From positions 176,470,001 to 176,534,000 of the forward strand of contig OX465598.1 of NCBI GenBank assembly GCA_950022295.1: a stretch of DNA of 64,000 nt. The letters run 5' to 3'. A program made the position numbers and the translations under genes. Positions 43,961 through 53,373 of the stretch are shown piece by piece. The stretch comes from Bromus sterilis. Its lineage: Eukaryota > Streptophyta > Magnoliopsida > Poales > Poaceae. How positions within the stretch are numbered: position 1 is the stretch's first letter; every line of letters begins with the position of its first letter. The notes below the pieces were generated by a model that ran no database searches, was not told the DNA's origin, and saw nothing but the letters and a program-made list of their open reading frames with translations.

Positions 43961-44439
43961 AGGTGGTGCGGTTGCAGATGCTGAAAGTCTAAGAACTCGC
44001 GAAAGAACGTGCTCACCGGCAGCCCAAAGCCACGCTCAAAGTGAGCGACGAACATGACGCGCTCTCTGGCCTGCGGCTCCGGTACGGCCTCGGGGCCGGG
44101 GACGCGCCACTCGATTTCCCGCGGTATCTTGCGAGCGTGGATGAGTTGGTGGACCTCCATATCATTCACCCCGGAACCTTTCCAGGAACCACGACTAGTG
44201 GCGGCAGCGGCGACGGCGGCCATCTCTTGGTCTTTCAGTGCAACGATGGGGGAGGAAACTTCTGCCCGCGACAGCGGCGATGGAACTCGAGATCCACGAC
44301 CACCAATGGTTGCAGTAGTGGTGGTAGTGAGAAGTGGGGCGGAGAATGGCGGCGGCGAGCTCGAGACTGCACGGATGGCGGTGGCAGCTAGAGAAGCAGT
44401 GTCGCAGCAGCGGCTGCGGAGAGAAGAACGCAAGAGCAA
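43960..44439 (-). pseudogene. Gypsy-Tat antisense ORF, PF04195-like, truncated
   Basis: On the minus strand residues 95-160 of a 199-codon frame read VHQLIHARKIPREIEWRVPG, then FVAHFERGFGLPVSTFFREF and LQPHHL. This matches the 'putative gypsy type transposon' domain (PF04195) encoded antisense between pol and the 3' LTR in Tat/Ogre elements. The N-terminal part is low-complexity, rich in serine, threonine and alanine. After LQPHHL the frame runs into the antisense of the protease, which is meaningless, so the gene is cut at 43960. Its role is unknown in all known relatives. Confidence 0.72.
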
Positions 44440-44968
44440 GGAAGAAGAGAAGAATGGGGGTGCGGAGGCCAGCCCAATCCTGTTTTCCTCCTACTTATTG
44501 ACGGGGGGAGGCTAGTGGGATTGGGTGTGCACCTTATGACCCTGTGTGGCCACCGATTGCGGTGTGTATTGGGCGCAGCTCCAATGGCAACATGCGCAGA
44601 AGATCTCACGGAGGAGTCAAGGCGTGCGCGCATGGCTCGGTGGTTGCGGAAACGTCCCGTCGCGCGTGGATCGTGGGTCCTGGTGCATTAAATGCTCGCG
44701 GTGGAATCGGCGTGACGTGCGACGCTCAAGTGCTAGTCAAAGATAACCTTTGGAGGGCATTCGGCGAGGCCCGTGGGTAGCTTGGCATGAAGCATCCGAG
44801 GGAAGTACAAGATTGGGTGTGCTCGGCCGAGCTAATAATCAGCTCGGCGGGAGGCATATGAAATAGTTAATCCTTAGGTCGGCCAGGCGCATTCAGAGTG
44901 ATTGAGCGATCAGCTCGGCATAAGGAACTTGATGAGACTTAAGCAAAGACAAGAAAGACAAGACAAGT
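44440..44968 (+). other. Gypsy-Tat 3' non-coding region, left part
   Basis: Upstream region of the antisense ORF and 3' untranslated sequence. Nothing else is recognised. CAAGT at 44964-44968 is the left duplication of the gypsy-3 insertion. The region resumes at 62318. Confidence 0.6.
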
Positions 44969-46920
44969 TGTAAGGCCACCGATGCGGTGCTAGCTCAAGA
45001 TAGTCGATTTCGCGTCCGGCTCGAGATAGAAGCGCATAAGTGGCCACCGATGCACGACACTCGCACTCGTGTCGCTATCGGATTCTCGACAACAGGTAAG
45101 AGGAACACGAACATAAACTAATACATAAATATAGATCCATGGCATACACTCGCCACTGGTATTTATTACAGCATCTCAGAGATCATAAGATCTAACAGTA
45201 CATCATGACATCATGAAGAAGACATACATGACCGGGTACGGTCAAGATCCAAATGTCCCTAGAGAGGGGTGCACACAAAACATGTCGTCCACCCGCGGAT
45301 CGTCGTAACCCAACTGTAGGTCTACTGAACGAAGTCGCCGTCGTCGTCCTCCTCCGGCGGAACCTCCACGAAGTACTTGCAGGTGATCGTGTCGAAGTAG
45401 TAGTCTGACGGCCCAAACGTTTGTACATAGCATGAAAGAAAATGCAAGGAGTGATTATATATCAATACAATATAACTAACTTCTCACGGTAAGGAAAGGA
45501 TAGTGGTTGAGGTTGCAGTCGGACTAGCATATATGAGTGGCTAACGATCTAACTAGAGTAAGGGAAGATCCAGCAACTCGTTGATGATCGCATCAATAGG
45601 TCTCTATCCACCTACTTACAAAAAACATAACACAACCTTGTCCCCTCTTTGTCGTCCCGGGCGAAGAAGAGCAATCAAGGAAACTCACACGTTGCCAACA
45701 TTTAAAGCATGATTAAATTGATGTTGTTCTATGAACAAGGAGTAGGTCTCAAGTCGTCCATAACCGCGGACACGACTTTTCGAAAAGATTTAACCCTACA
45801 GGGATGTACCAACTGCCCATCATAGGCTTCGCATGTATGCACGGTTTCCACTTGGATTGGTAAACGCCTGAATCTCCGGAACGTCAGAGTCCCTCTAACT
45901 AACAACGCACAATTCCGGGTGGCCCCTGGGGAGTCGACACCCAACCCAAGAACAGGCCACGCTCTCGGATCGGACTCTTCCGTATGACGCAGGTCGGATT
46001 ACTGGTAAATTCTCACATGAGACCGGGACCTAGCTGATCAGGTGGACCAACAAGGGAACCATGCCCCGCTGGCCTGGTTTTTTTTGAAAACTGCCGGGGT
46101 ACCAACCAAGCACACACACGGTTGCAAATAGTAAATCAGCCCGGGCCACCACTAGAACTGTTTAAACCTAGATAGGTAAGACAAGGGGACCCCATAGAAT
46201 CCCACACACGATTAGGCACTCGTCAAGAAACACAATACCCGGAACTCGGGACCTTGGTGACTCGAATGGAACAAAACACCTGGCGGGAACAGTCCGGTCT
46301 CCCATCCTTCGTCAGATATAAATTAACATCATATTAATAAACATCAACAAGTTTCTGATAATAGCATGATATTTCCACCAAACAACAATGGGTATAAGCA
46401 GCAGGTAAGGGCCTACACATACTAAGCAATGATTAAGCAAGAAAGGTACATAGCCAAACAAGGTTTTGCTAGGATGTGGGGGCATGGATGTTTGGGTTTA
46501 ATTGAGAGGCAAAAGTATATGGTGGTAGTATCAAACAACCGTTCTAAATAAAGGTAGGCAAGCGAGCTGAAAGCTATAAGGAATTATATATAAACCCACT
46601 TTCCTGGGTAAGTAGTCGACGGAGTAGACGTAGCAGGGCCCTCGGGCTCGGTGTCGGACAGCTCCACGTAGGTCTCCTCGGCAAACTCGGGCTCTAACGT
46701 ACGGTACCGACCAAGAAAAAAACCACACGTAAGCATTGGGCTCAAGATACACAAGCATGGTTGCATGATCAAATTTATATCATGGTGTGACCCTAGCTAG
46801 TCAAGTTTAAATGAAGGTGGTGACGACACGTCAACAACTCCATATGCAATTATTAAGTTTTTATGGCTTTGGTCATAGCCTTAGCTTTTGGTGTAAGTGA
46901 CATGACAACATGACATGGCA
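44969..46920 (-). repeat. Gypsy-3 3' LTR, start deleted
   Basis: Aligns with 58826-60776 (the inner part of the 5' LTR) with scattered substitutions and small indels. Homology ends at ACATGGCA (46920). The remaining 1.54 kb of LTR (equivalent to 60777-62317) is absent. Confidence 0.88.
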
Positions 46921-47249
46921 AGAAAACTCCTTAGATGCTTCACATTATTTGGCGGAGCCCATTCTTGAATAGTGCGGACTCGCTCTGGATCAACCACATA
47001 CCCTCACGAAAATGACTTGGCCAAGAAAGTTGACCTTGTCGAGTCAAAAATCACACTTGGAGAACTTGGCATAGTACCGGTGCTCTCTCAGCTTCTACAG
47101 TACCAAGCGAAGATGCTCCTCGTGGTCAACCTCTGACTTGGAATACACAAGTATATCGTTGAGGTAGAGGATGACAAATACATCGAGCTACTCTTGGAAC
47201 AAATAGTTCATAGCTCTCATGAAGGTTGGAGGGGCGTTTGAGAAGCCAA
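46921..47249 (-). pseudogene. Gypsy-3 RT, C-terminal part
   Basis: The minus strand reads FSNAPPTFMRAMNYLFQE, a stop, then LDVFVILYLNDILVYS and HEEHLRLVL. The catalytic YLDD is YLND here. It continues directly from 56202 once the CACTA is removed. The frame ends at the deletion junction. Confidence 0.85.
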
Positions 47250-47267
47250 CACTACTAGGGAATGCCC

Positions 47268-47515
47268 TTTTAGTGGCGCCCTTTTTTTGTGTTTAGTGGT
47301 GCATTAGGCATGCTCCACTAACTACAAGCCACTAATAAGGGCTTAGAGGTGGCGCATTCTGGATGCGCCACCCCTAAGGCCCTTAGGCGTGGCGCATCTC
47401 AGAATGCGCCACCTCTAAGCTCTTAGGGGTCGCGCATTCTGGTATGCACCACGCCTAAGGCCTTAGGGGTGGCGCATTCACAGTGCGACACTAAACCCTG
47501 ACAAAATGCGCCACT
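47268..47515. repeat. CACTA subterminal repeats, left
   Basis: About a dozen copies of GTGGCGCAT or its complement ATGCGCCAC, mostly as facing pairs separated by 3-8 bases. Such subterminal motifs are transposase-binding sites in En/Spm elements; here that role is inferred. Confidence 0.8.
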
Positions 47516-47960
47516 AAAGAATTACAGAAAACAAAAAAAAGAATTACAGAAAAGAATAAAAGAATTACAGATATTTTTATTATATTACAGAAATGCAAAA
47601 TACAATATAACAATGAGGCCAACAATTATTGATACAAAAGAATTGCATTATAATTTTCATTACAAAGATTTACAAAGGTTTAGAGGCCAACAAGATTCAC
47701 AAGATTACATCCATCACAAAATTACAATGAGTCCAACAATTATTGAAAACCGAAAGCTACTTTCGTCATCATATCTTGTTTGCCCTTCAACCTGCACAAA
47801 ACAAAGCTTTAGAGGTCACATCCATATGAATCATACCAAAGGAGAACAAAGCAATCTAGCATCTATTCTTATACACAAAGAGCACCAAGAGTATTTGACA
47901 CTACCATCTACTACACAAAGAGTACATCCAAAATACATCCAAATTACACAAAGAGTACAT

Positions 47961-49239
47961 TCAATTGTTCTGACTCGGCTCGGGGAATGGGCGGCATCCT
48001 TCTTTCTTCATGAAAGGCCTTGTGTCACGCAGGGCCTTTAGGTGGACTTCTATCTCCCCATTGGATGGTGCAATGTTCGAGTGGAAGATCGACCCCCTCA
48101 TTTGTACTTCATGATGGATGATAGTCGCCATCTGCGCTTGGATGTGAAAGAACTCCTCCTTCAGATTTGCATCGGCGATTTCCGCCTTCCTTTCGGCCCA
48201 CGCTCTGAGATGACTTGGCAGCGTAAGGTTGCGTTGTTCCTGTACAATTGCCCTCATGTGATGAAGGGCGTAGTACGCATCCCTCACACTGCCAGCCAGC
48301 TGCTTGACGCACGGGAACTGTGTTACATGGTTGAGCACGTTCACGCCAGGCTGATTTTTCCTGAACTTGTGCTTCATCTTTGTATTGCTGGAAGGGGTTA
48401 GGTATGCCCGCAGCGGCGTACTCGGCATCCTCCTTGTCCCATTTAGGCTTGGAACTTTTTTAACCACCGGCTCCGAGACGATGGTTACCTATGACCTGCG
48501 ACCGCATGGCCTTGCCCTTTGCACTCGCGGCCTTGGCTTGCTCGTACTCACACCTAGCCTTGAAAAGGTTGTAGGTAGCTTCGTCGATCAACGGCTCTTT
48601 CTCCTTGAGCTCCTCCCAGGTTTTGTTCTTTTCAAAAATTTCCCTCTTCACCCGGGTTTTCCAACTGGACAAGGCCTTGCTCATCTTCCTGAGGGCACAT
48701 GTGTTTACTTTGTTCCCTCTGAGTTTGGTGTTATCGTACGGCTCCGGAAACTTGTATCGTCCGTGCAGCTTGTTGATAAGAAGCTGACAATAATGAATAT
48801 TCTCACGACTCCTGAGGTTAATCGTGGTGATCGGCACGGTGTTGCGGAGGATCGCCGCGACTTGACGGCCATACCCTTCAAAAAAATGTTCGGGCTCTTT
48901 AGGAATCCCGACGGCGGTCACAACAGTAAACTCTTGCCTGATGACGCCGACCTTGGTCGGTTTCCGATTCCTCTTCTTCGACTGGGTACCATCTGTTTTG
49001 GAGCCACCGGTCCCATCATCCTCGCCGACGTTCCTCTCGCCGTCTGTCGTACCGGCCTCCTCCTCTAGGTCATCATTCGATGAGTCGGACTCCGACTCTA
49101 TCTCCTCCTCATACTCCTCCTCGCCCGGAGGTACTTCCTCTTCTCTCTGCTCCTCGACCTCCTCCTGGGAGTATTCCCAAAATTTCTTCCTTTTTTCTCC
49201 CGGCTGATAAGAAGGACCGGCGTCGGCTCCGGTCGACAT
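47961..49239 (-). pseudogene. Second CACTA protein gene (TNP1/ORF1-like), frameshifted
   Basis: The first frame (49239-48460, 259 codons) begins with an acidic stretch (EEEVPPGEEEYEEEIESESD) and continues with a basic region and NIHYCQLLINKLHGRYKF. It ends at a stop after HRLGAGG. The following frame (48467-47961) has a helical C-terminal region (CVKQLAGSVRDAYYALHHM, then ERKAEIADANLKEEF). The segment WDKEDAEYA, read in a third frame at about 48440, seems to be the original link, so at least one stop and one frameshift separate the halves. In Triticeae CACTA elements a second gene of this kind accompanies TNP2 and is thought to bind the subterminal repeats. No named domain is claimed. Confidence 0.6.
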
Positions 49240-49306
49240 GTTTGCACTAGTACAATATTAATAAATGCAACTACTTAATTAATTAGCACAATAAATAAAT
49301 GCAAAT

Positions 49307-49395
49307 ACTCTCATGTTAAGAAAAATAGCAAAGGTCATGCACGAATTCACGGAAAAATTCGGCATGACCTTTGCTATTTTTCTTAACATGAGAGT
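49307..49395. repeat. Perfect 34-base inverted repeat
   Basis: Arms 49307-49340 (ACTCTCATGTTAAG...GGTCATGC) and 49362-49395 are perfect complements around a 21-base loop. It lies about 70 bases upstream of the second CACTA gene. Confidence 0.9.
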
Positions 49396-49549
49396 GCCCC
49401 ATTCTCAACCGAAATGGAAGTTAATCAACATTTCGGGAGAAAGGGGATAATGTGAGTCCCTGCACACAAAAATGCCTAGTATGTAGGCACAACTAGCATA
49501 TATGAAGAACACAAGCACCACACACATTTTATTCTACACTATTTTGTGA

Positions 49550-49654
49550 TGCCATCACACACAGACACACATAGGACACACACACATCACACACACAGAT
49601 TCTACACATCACACACACACAAGACACACACACACATGACACACACAGGACACA
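49550..49654. repeat. CA-rich microsatellite
   Basis: Imperfect run of ACACAC units with interspersed AGGAC, ATGAC and ATCAC. Low-complexity sequence. Confidence 0.85.
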
Positions 49655-50029
49655 AAAAACAGCAAGCAACAAAAATATTTAATAAGCATGATATTCACAT
49701 GGTCATGCATGATTTTGCATGGAGTAAAATTGCTCTGAAAGCAACATAGCAAAATAGTTTCACACTAGCTACTTTAGCATTTCAAAACTGCTTTGTATCG
49801 ATAATAAAATAAACAATATAACTCAAACAAACCATTATCAAGAATAAAATAAACAATATAACTCAAACAAACCATTATCGATAATAAAAATAGCAAAGTT
49901 CATTGGATTCTTGTTAAAAAATATTATGGTTTTATTAATTAATCTAAGATAACTTTAAGCTAACAACAACTATATGTACTGATTCAAGGATTGTTGCTTA
50001 GTCATGGCAGAAAACATATGCATCATCAT

Positions 50030-50747
50030 GGACAGAGATCCAGTGACATGCCCATGGCATGTCACCGATGAACAGTACCGTAACATGCGGCCATGCATCA
50101 GCCCTTCAAACGCTATCCAACGGCCAACAACCATCCACAATAAAATATTGTTGCTTGTCTCACTAGTAAATCTGCTACTGTTTGTTATTTGTACGTAAAT
50201 GGAGGCACGACCTCATACAAAATGGAGGCATGACTATATAAAAAACGGAGGTACTTTCTCATACAAAATGGAGGCACGAACTCATATAAAACAGAGGCAC
50301 GACCTCATACAAAACTGAGGCACGACCGCATATAAAACAGAGGAAAGACCTCATACAAAACCGAGGCATGACTTCTTATAAAACGGAGGCACGACCTCAT
50401 ACATGTCGTGCCTCCGTTTTATAAGAAGTCGTGCCTCCGTTTTGTATGAGGTCGTGCCTCTGTTTTATATGAGGTCATGCCTCCGTTTTGTATGAGGAAG
50501 TGCCTCCGTTTTTTATATAGTCATGCCTCCGTTTTGTATGAGGTCCTGCCTCCGTTTTATATGAGATTGTGCCTCCTTTTACGTAAAAATAACAAATAGT
50601 AGAAGATTTACTAGTGAGACAAGCAACAATATTTTATTGTGGATGATTGTTGGTCGTTGGATGGCATTTGAAGGGCCGATGCATGGCCGCATGTTACGGT
50701 ACTGTTCACCGGTGACATGCCATTGGCATGTCACTGGATCTCTGTCC
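50030..50747. mobile_element. Mutator-type foldback element with repeat-filled arms
   Basis: Two arms of about 360 bases, starting GGACAGAGATCCAGTGACAT and ending with its complement, meet at about 50405. A perfect 9-base duplication CATCATCAT at 50021-50029 and 50748-50756 fits the Mutator superfamily. The inner parts of both arms are tandem units of about 22-25 bases (GGAGGCACGACCTCATACAA and variants). It encodes nothing and must rely on a transposase elsewhere. The CATCATCAT target is itself low-complexity, which weakens the duplication evidence slightly. Confidence 0.85.
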
Positions 50748-50756
50748 CATCATCAT

Positions 50757-51204
50757 ATATGGAGTAAGTTTCTAGCAATTTCTTAACAATTTCTAGTAAG
50801 AAAACAAACACATGTGCAGGATTCCTTAACAATTTCTAACAAACACATGGAAGAAAACATATGCATCATCATATATGGACCAAGAATCTCAAATCCTCTC
50901 TCTGTTTTCTTTGAATAACAAGGGAAGTAAGAAGGGGGCAGGGATGGAGATGGAGGCGTCGAGGGGGATCACCTCGGGGGCGTCGGGGTGGTGGCTCCGG
51001 TGGCGTCGAGGGGCTCCTGTGGCGGCGAGCGGCTTCTGTGGCGTCGAGCGGACCCTCCGCGGTGGCGTAGAGGAGCGCCTCCTCCGCGGTGGCGTCGAGG
51101 GGCGGCTCCGGCGTCGGCGGCGAGGACGGTGGCGGCTAGGGATCGAGAGGGGATCGTGCTTGAATGGGTACTGTGACGAGCAAGGGGGAGGGGCCCGTGG
51201 AGGT
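50757..51204 (-). other. GC-rich block between the CACTA genes
   Basis: 50757-50935 is AT-rich and includes a second copy of GAAAACATATGCATCATCAT (about 50852), also present at 50009. 50940-51150 is very GC-rich with repeated GGTGGCGTCGAGG-like units. On the minus strand it resembles an arginine- and proline-rich leader exon (SRSLAATVLAADAGAAPRRH). It may be the 5' end of the second gene's transcript, but no domain supports this. Confidence 0.35.
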
Positions 51205-51378
51205 TAAGGCTTAGGGGTGGCGCATTTTGCCAGAATGCGCCACCAAGAGGTTCCTTATGTGTGGCGCATTCCGCCGAAATGCGCCACGCATAAGGAACCT
51301 CTTGGTGGCGCATTCTGGAAAAATGCGCCACCCCTAAGCACATTTAGTGGCGCATTTATGAAAGATGCGCCACCCCTA
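51205..51378. repeat. Internal cluster of CACTA subterminal-type repeats
   Basis: Eight copies of TGGCGCAT or ATGCGCCA in facing pairs, with the same linkers (CACCCCTAAG, GGTTCCTTATG) as the terminal clusters, lie between the two genes. A 40-base inverted repeat around CCTTATG is formed here. Confidence 0.85.
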
Positions 51379-51788
51379 AGAGTTTTTTAATTTTTTTTAT
51401 TAATTGGACTAGCTATCTATCTGGTTTTTTATCGCTGCTAGTTTTTTTATCGCTGCTAGTTTTTTATCGCTACTAAATATTTTTAAGGAGTTAGGCATGA
51501 TGCTTTAATTGTGTATAAAAGTGGTCAAACTTTATTAAGATTGACTTTGACCAAATCTTATATGCGGAGTAAAAAAACGGAGGGAGTACTTCGATTGTGA
51601 TCATATCGATCCACGTACCATGCCTTAACCGTGTCGTCGCCGAACCAATTCCACAAACACAAGGTGTAGCGGCATTTGGAAACATAAGATTGTGATCATC
51701 AATTACAAAGTGCATATTAAATCCATGCATACACAAAGTGATCATGAATTACAAAATATTTTTCTTAAATTTGGAGCTAGCTATCTAG
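51379..51788. other. CACTA 3' region of TNP2 with mariner-type terminal fragment
   Basis: At 51518-51586 the minus strand starts CTCCCTCCGTTTTTTTACTC after a TA (51587-51588) and continues as a known Stowaway/mariner-type end (TTTGGTCAAAGTCAATCTT). The other terminus is missing. A tandem TTTTTTATCGCTGCTAG repeat lies at 51425-51475. The rest is AT-rich and uninformative. Confidence 0.6.
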
Positions 51789-52685
51789 CTATCGTTTCCT
51801 CACAATCTTCTTCTTGCCCTTCTTTGTCGTGGTTGAATAATTTAGGCCCAGGACGCCTTCACTTTTCCTCTTGAACGGGAGGAGACCTTTCTTCGGTAGG
51901 GTTGTGGTGTATGTATCCTGAGCGGCGTAGTCATCCTCCATCTTCGGGTCGCCGTACTTGTCAAAGTCTTGCTCGTTGGCGACTCCATCCATTCCGATGA
52001 TGTTTCTTTTGCCTCTCCTCAATACAACGCGGCTCGGCTTTGATGGGTCGGTAATGAAGAAGCATTGGTCCACTTGGCTAGCCAGTACCCATGGCTCATT
52101 TTTCGCGGTGACGTTTGCGCCCGCAGACTTGGATTTGGCTTCGGGTATAACCATGGTGGTGAAGTACCAGTCTTCTTTTACGACGCTCTTGGCCCATCTC
52201 ACATGGAACATCGGCACCTTGTCTCCACAGTAGTCGAGCTCCCATATGTCCTCGATCCTTCCATAGAATCTTTCCTTGACGTCATCGGTGTAGAATATCC
52301 CCGTTACCCCTGAGTTCTGGTAATCGCAGTTATTGTCCATTTCCTCCGTGTAAAATGTGTAGCCGTTGATATCATACGCTTGATAGGTCATCAGGTTGCG
52401 TGCGGCACCCTGTGACAAGGTGAATATCGTCTTTTCGTCCTCGGAAGCGTTTCTTCGCGGGGGATTAGCACGAAGCTCGTCCCTAAACCAAGTCATGAAA
52501 CCGTAGTTGTGCTCTTTGATTAGCCGTGGATCTCGGTCCGTTATTTGCAGGCCCTGGTCACTGTACTTCTTCCTGATTAAATGCTTGTGCTTTACTATCC
52601 AAGGATCGACCAGCTGGATGTGTTGTAGCGCGACTAGGCTTGCTCTTTCAAAGTCGATCTCTCGACCGTCAAAGTTGACATGCAT
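51789..52685 (-). pseudogene. TNP2-like transposase, C-terminal part (DUF4216)
   Basis: The 298-codon frame is open to its stop and ends in a basic tail (KKGKKKIVRKR). It contains the DUF4216 signature (ITDRDPRLIKEHNYGFMTWF near the start, then DYQNSGV, GRIEDIWELDY, VPMFHVRWAK and QVDQCFFITD). DUF4216 follows DUF4218 in plant TNP2 proteins. The frame is separated from the upstream part by a stop-bearing gap of about 90 bases that may be an intron or decay. Confidence 0.82.
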
Positions 52686-52772
52686 TGCACGGCTTCCCTC
52701 GTGGTGACCACACCCATCGGTCCTGCCAAAGTGCTTGTTGACGTCCAGACCAACAGGGTTCTCGGTGTTGAG

Positions 52773-53311
52773 CTAATTCGTGCAAAAAGAGATGCACTCT
52801 TCGGTTAGAAAGCCCTTCGCTATGCTTGCATCTGGACGGGACCTGTTACGAACATATTTTTTGATGTGTCCATTCATCCTTTCGAACGGCATCATGCTGC
52901 GCAGAAACGCAGGCCCGAGTTGGACGATATCCTCCACGACGTGGATCAGAAGATGCACCATAATGTCGAAGAATGCGGGCGGGAAATAGATCTCAAGCTC
53001 GCATAGTATGAGCACGATCTCCTCCTCTAGCCTTTTGAGTTGCGTAGCGCAAATCGACTTCCGGGAGATGATGTTAAAAAAGTTCAAAGGCCAAACAACG
53101 CTTTACGGACGTGCTCGTCCATTATCCCTCGCATCGCAACCGGGAGAATCTGCGTCATCAACACGGCAAAACGTGAGATTTCATCCCGCTGAAACGCTGC
53201 TTCGCCTCGTCTAGGTATCTGCTTATCTTCCCCTCGTAGCCGTTTGGAAATTTTACTCCTATGAGGCAGTGGATAAAACGCTTGATCTCCTCCTCGCACA
53301 GAGTGAAGCAT
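52773..53311 (-). pseudogene. TNP2-like transposase, middle part (DUF4218), frameshifted
   Basis: The frame 53311-53084 reads LMTQILPVAMRGIMDEHVRK and the overlapping frame 53087-52773 continues with FFNIISRKSICATQLKRLEE, CELEIYFPPAFFDIMVHLL, PFERMNGHIKKYVRNRSRPD and LTEECISF, the core of DUF4218. The two frames join within the word LFGL-NFF, so a one-base change breaks the protein there; a further break lies in the preceding segment (53230-53180). Confidence 0.82.
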
Positions 53312-53373
53312 GCCGGGGGGCAGTGATCAATACCGGTCTTCTTCTTGGTCGTCCTTTTTCGTTTGCGAGAGTT

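Larger units (their letters stand above)
49240..50020. other. CACTA intergenic region upstream of the second gene
   Basis: AT-rich sequence upstream (minus) of the second gene. It contains a perfect hairpin (49307-49395), a CA-rich tract (49550-49654) and a tandem duplication of ATAAAATAAACAATATAACT around 49803-49885. No gene is seen. Confidence 0.6.

Noticed and set aside
46921..46945. A polypurine tract before the gypsy-3 3' LTR
   Set aside because: The LTR here starts 1.54 kb inside its true start, so the junction is a deletion and no tract is expected.
47268..47515. Evenly spaced short repeats that could suggest a CRISPR-like array
   Set aside because: The units are short inverted pairs at the ends of a CACTA transposon in a plant genome; spacing is irregular and no cas genes exist here.
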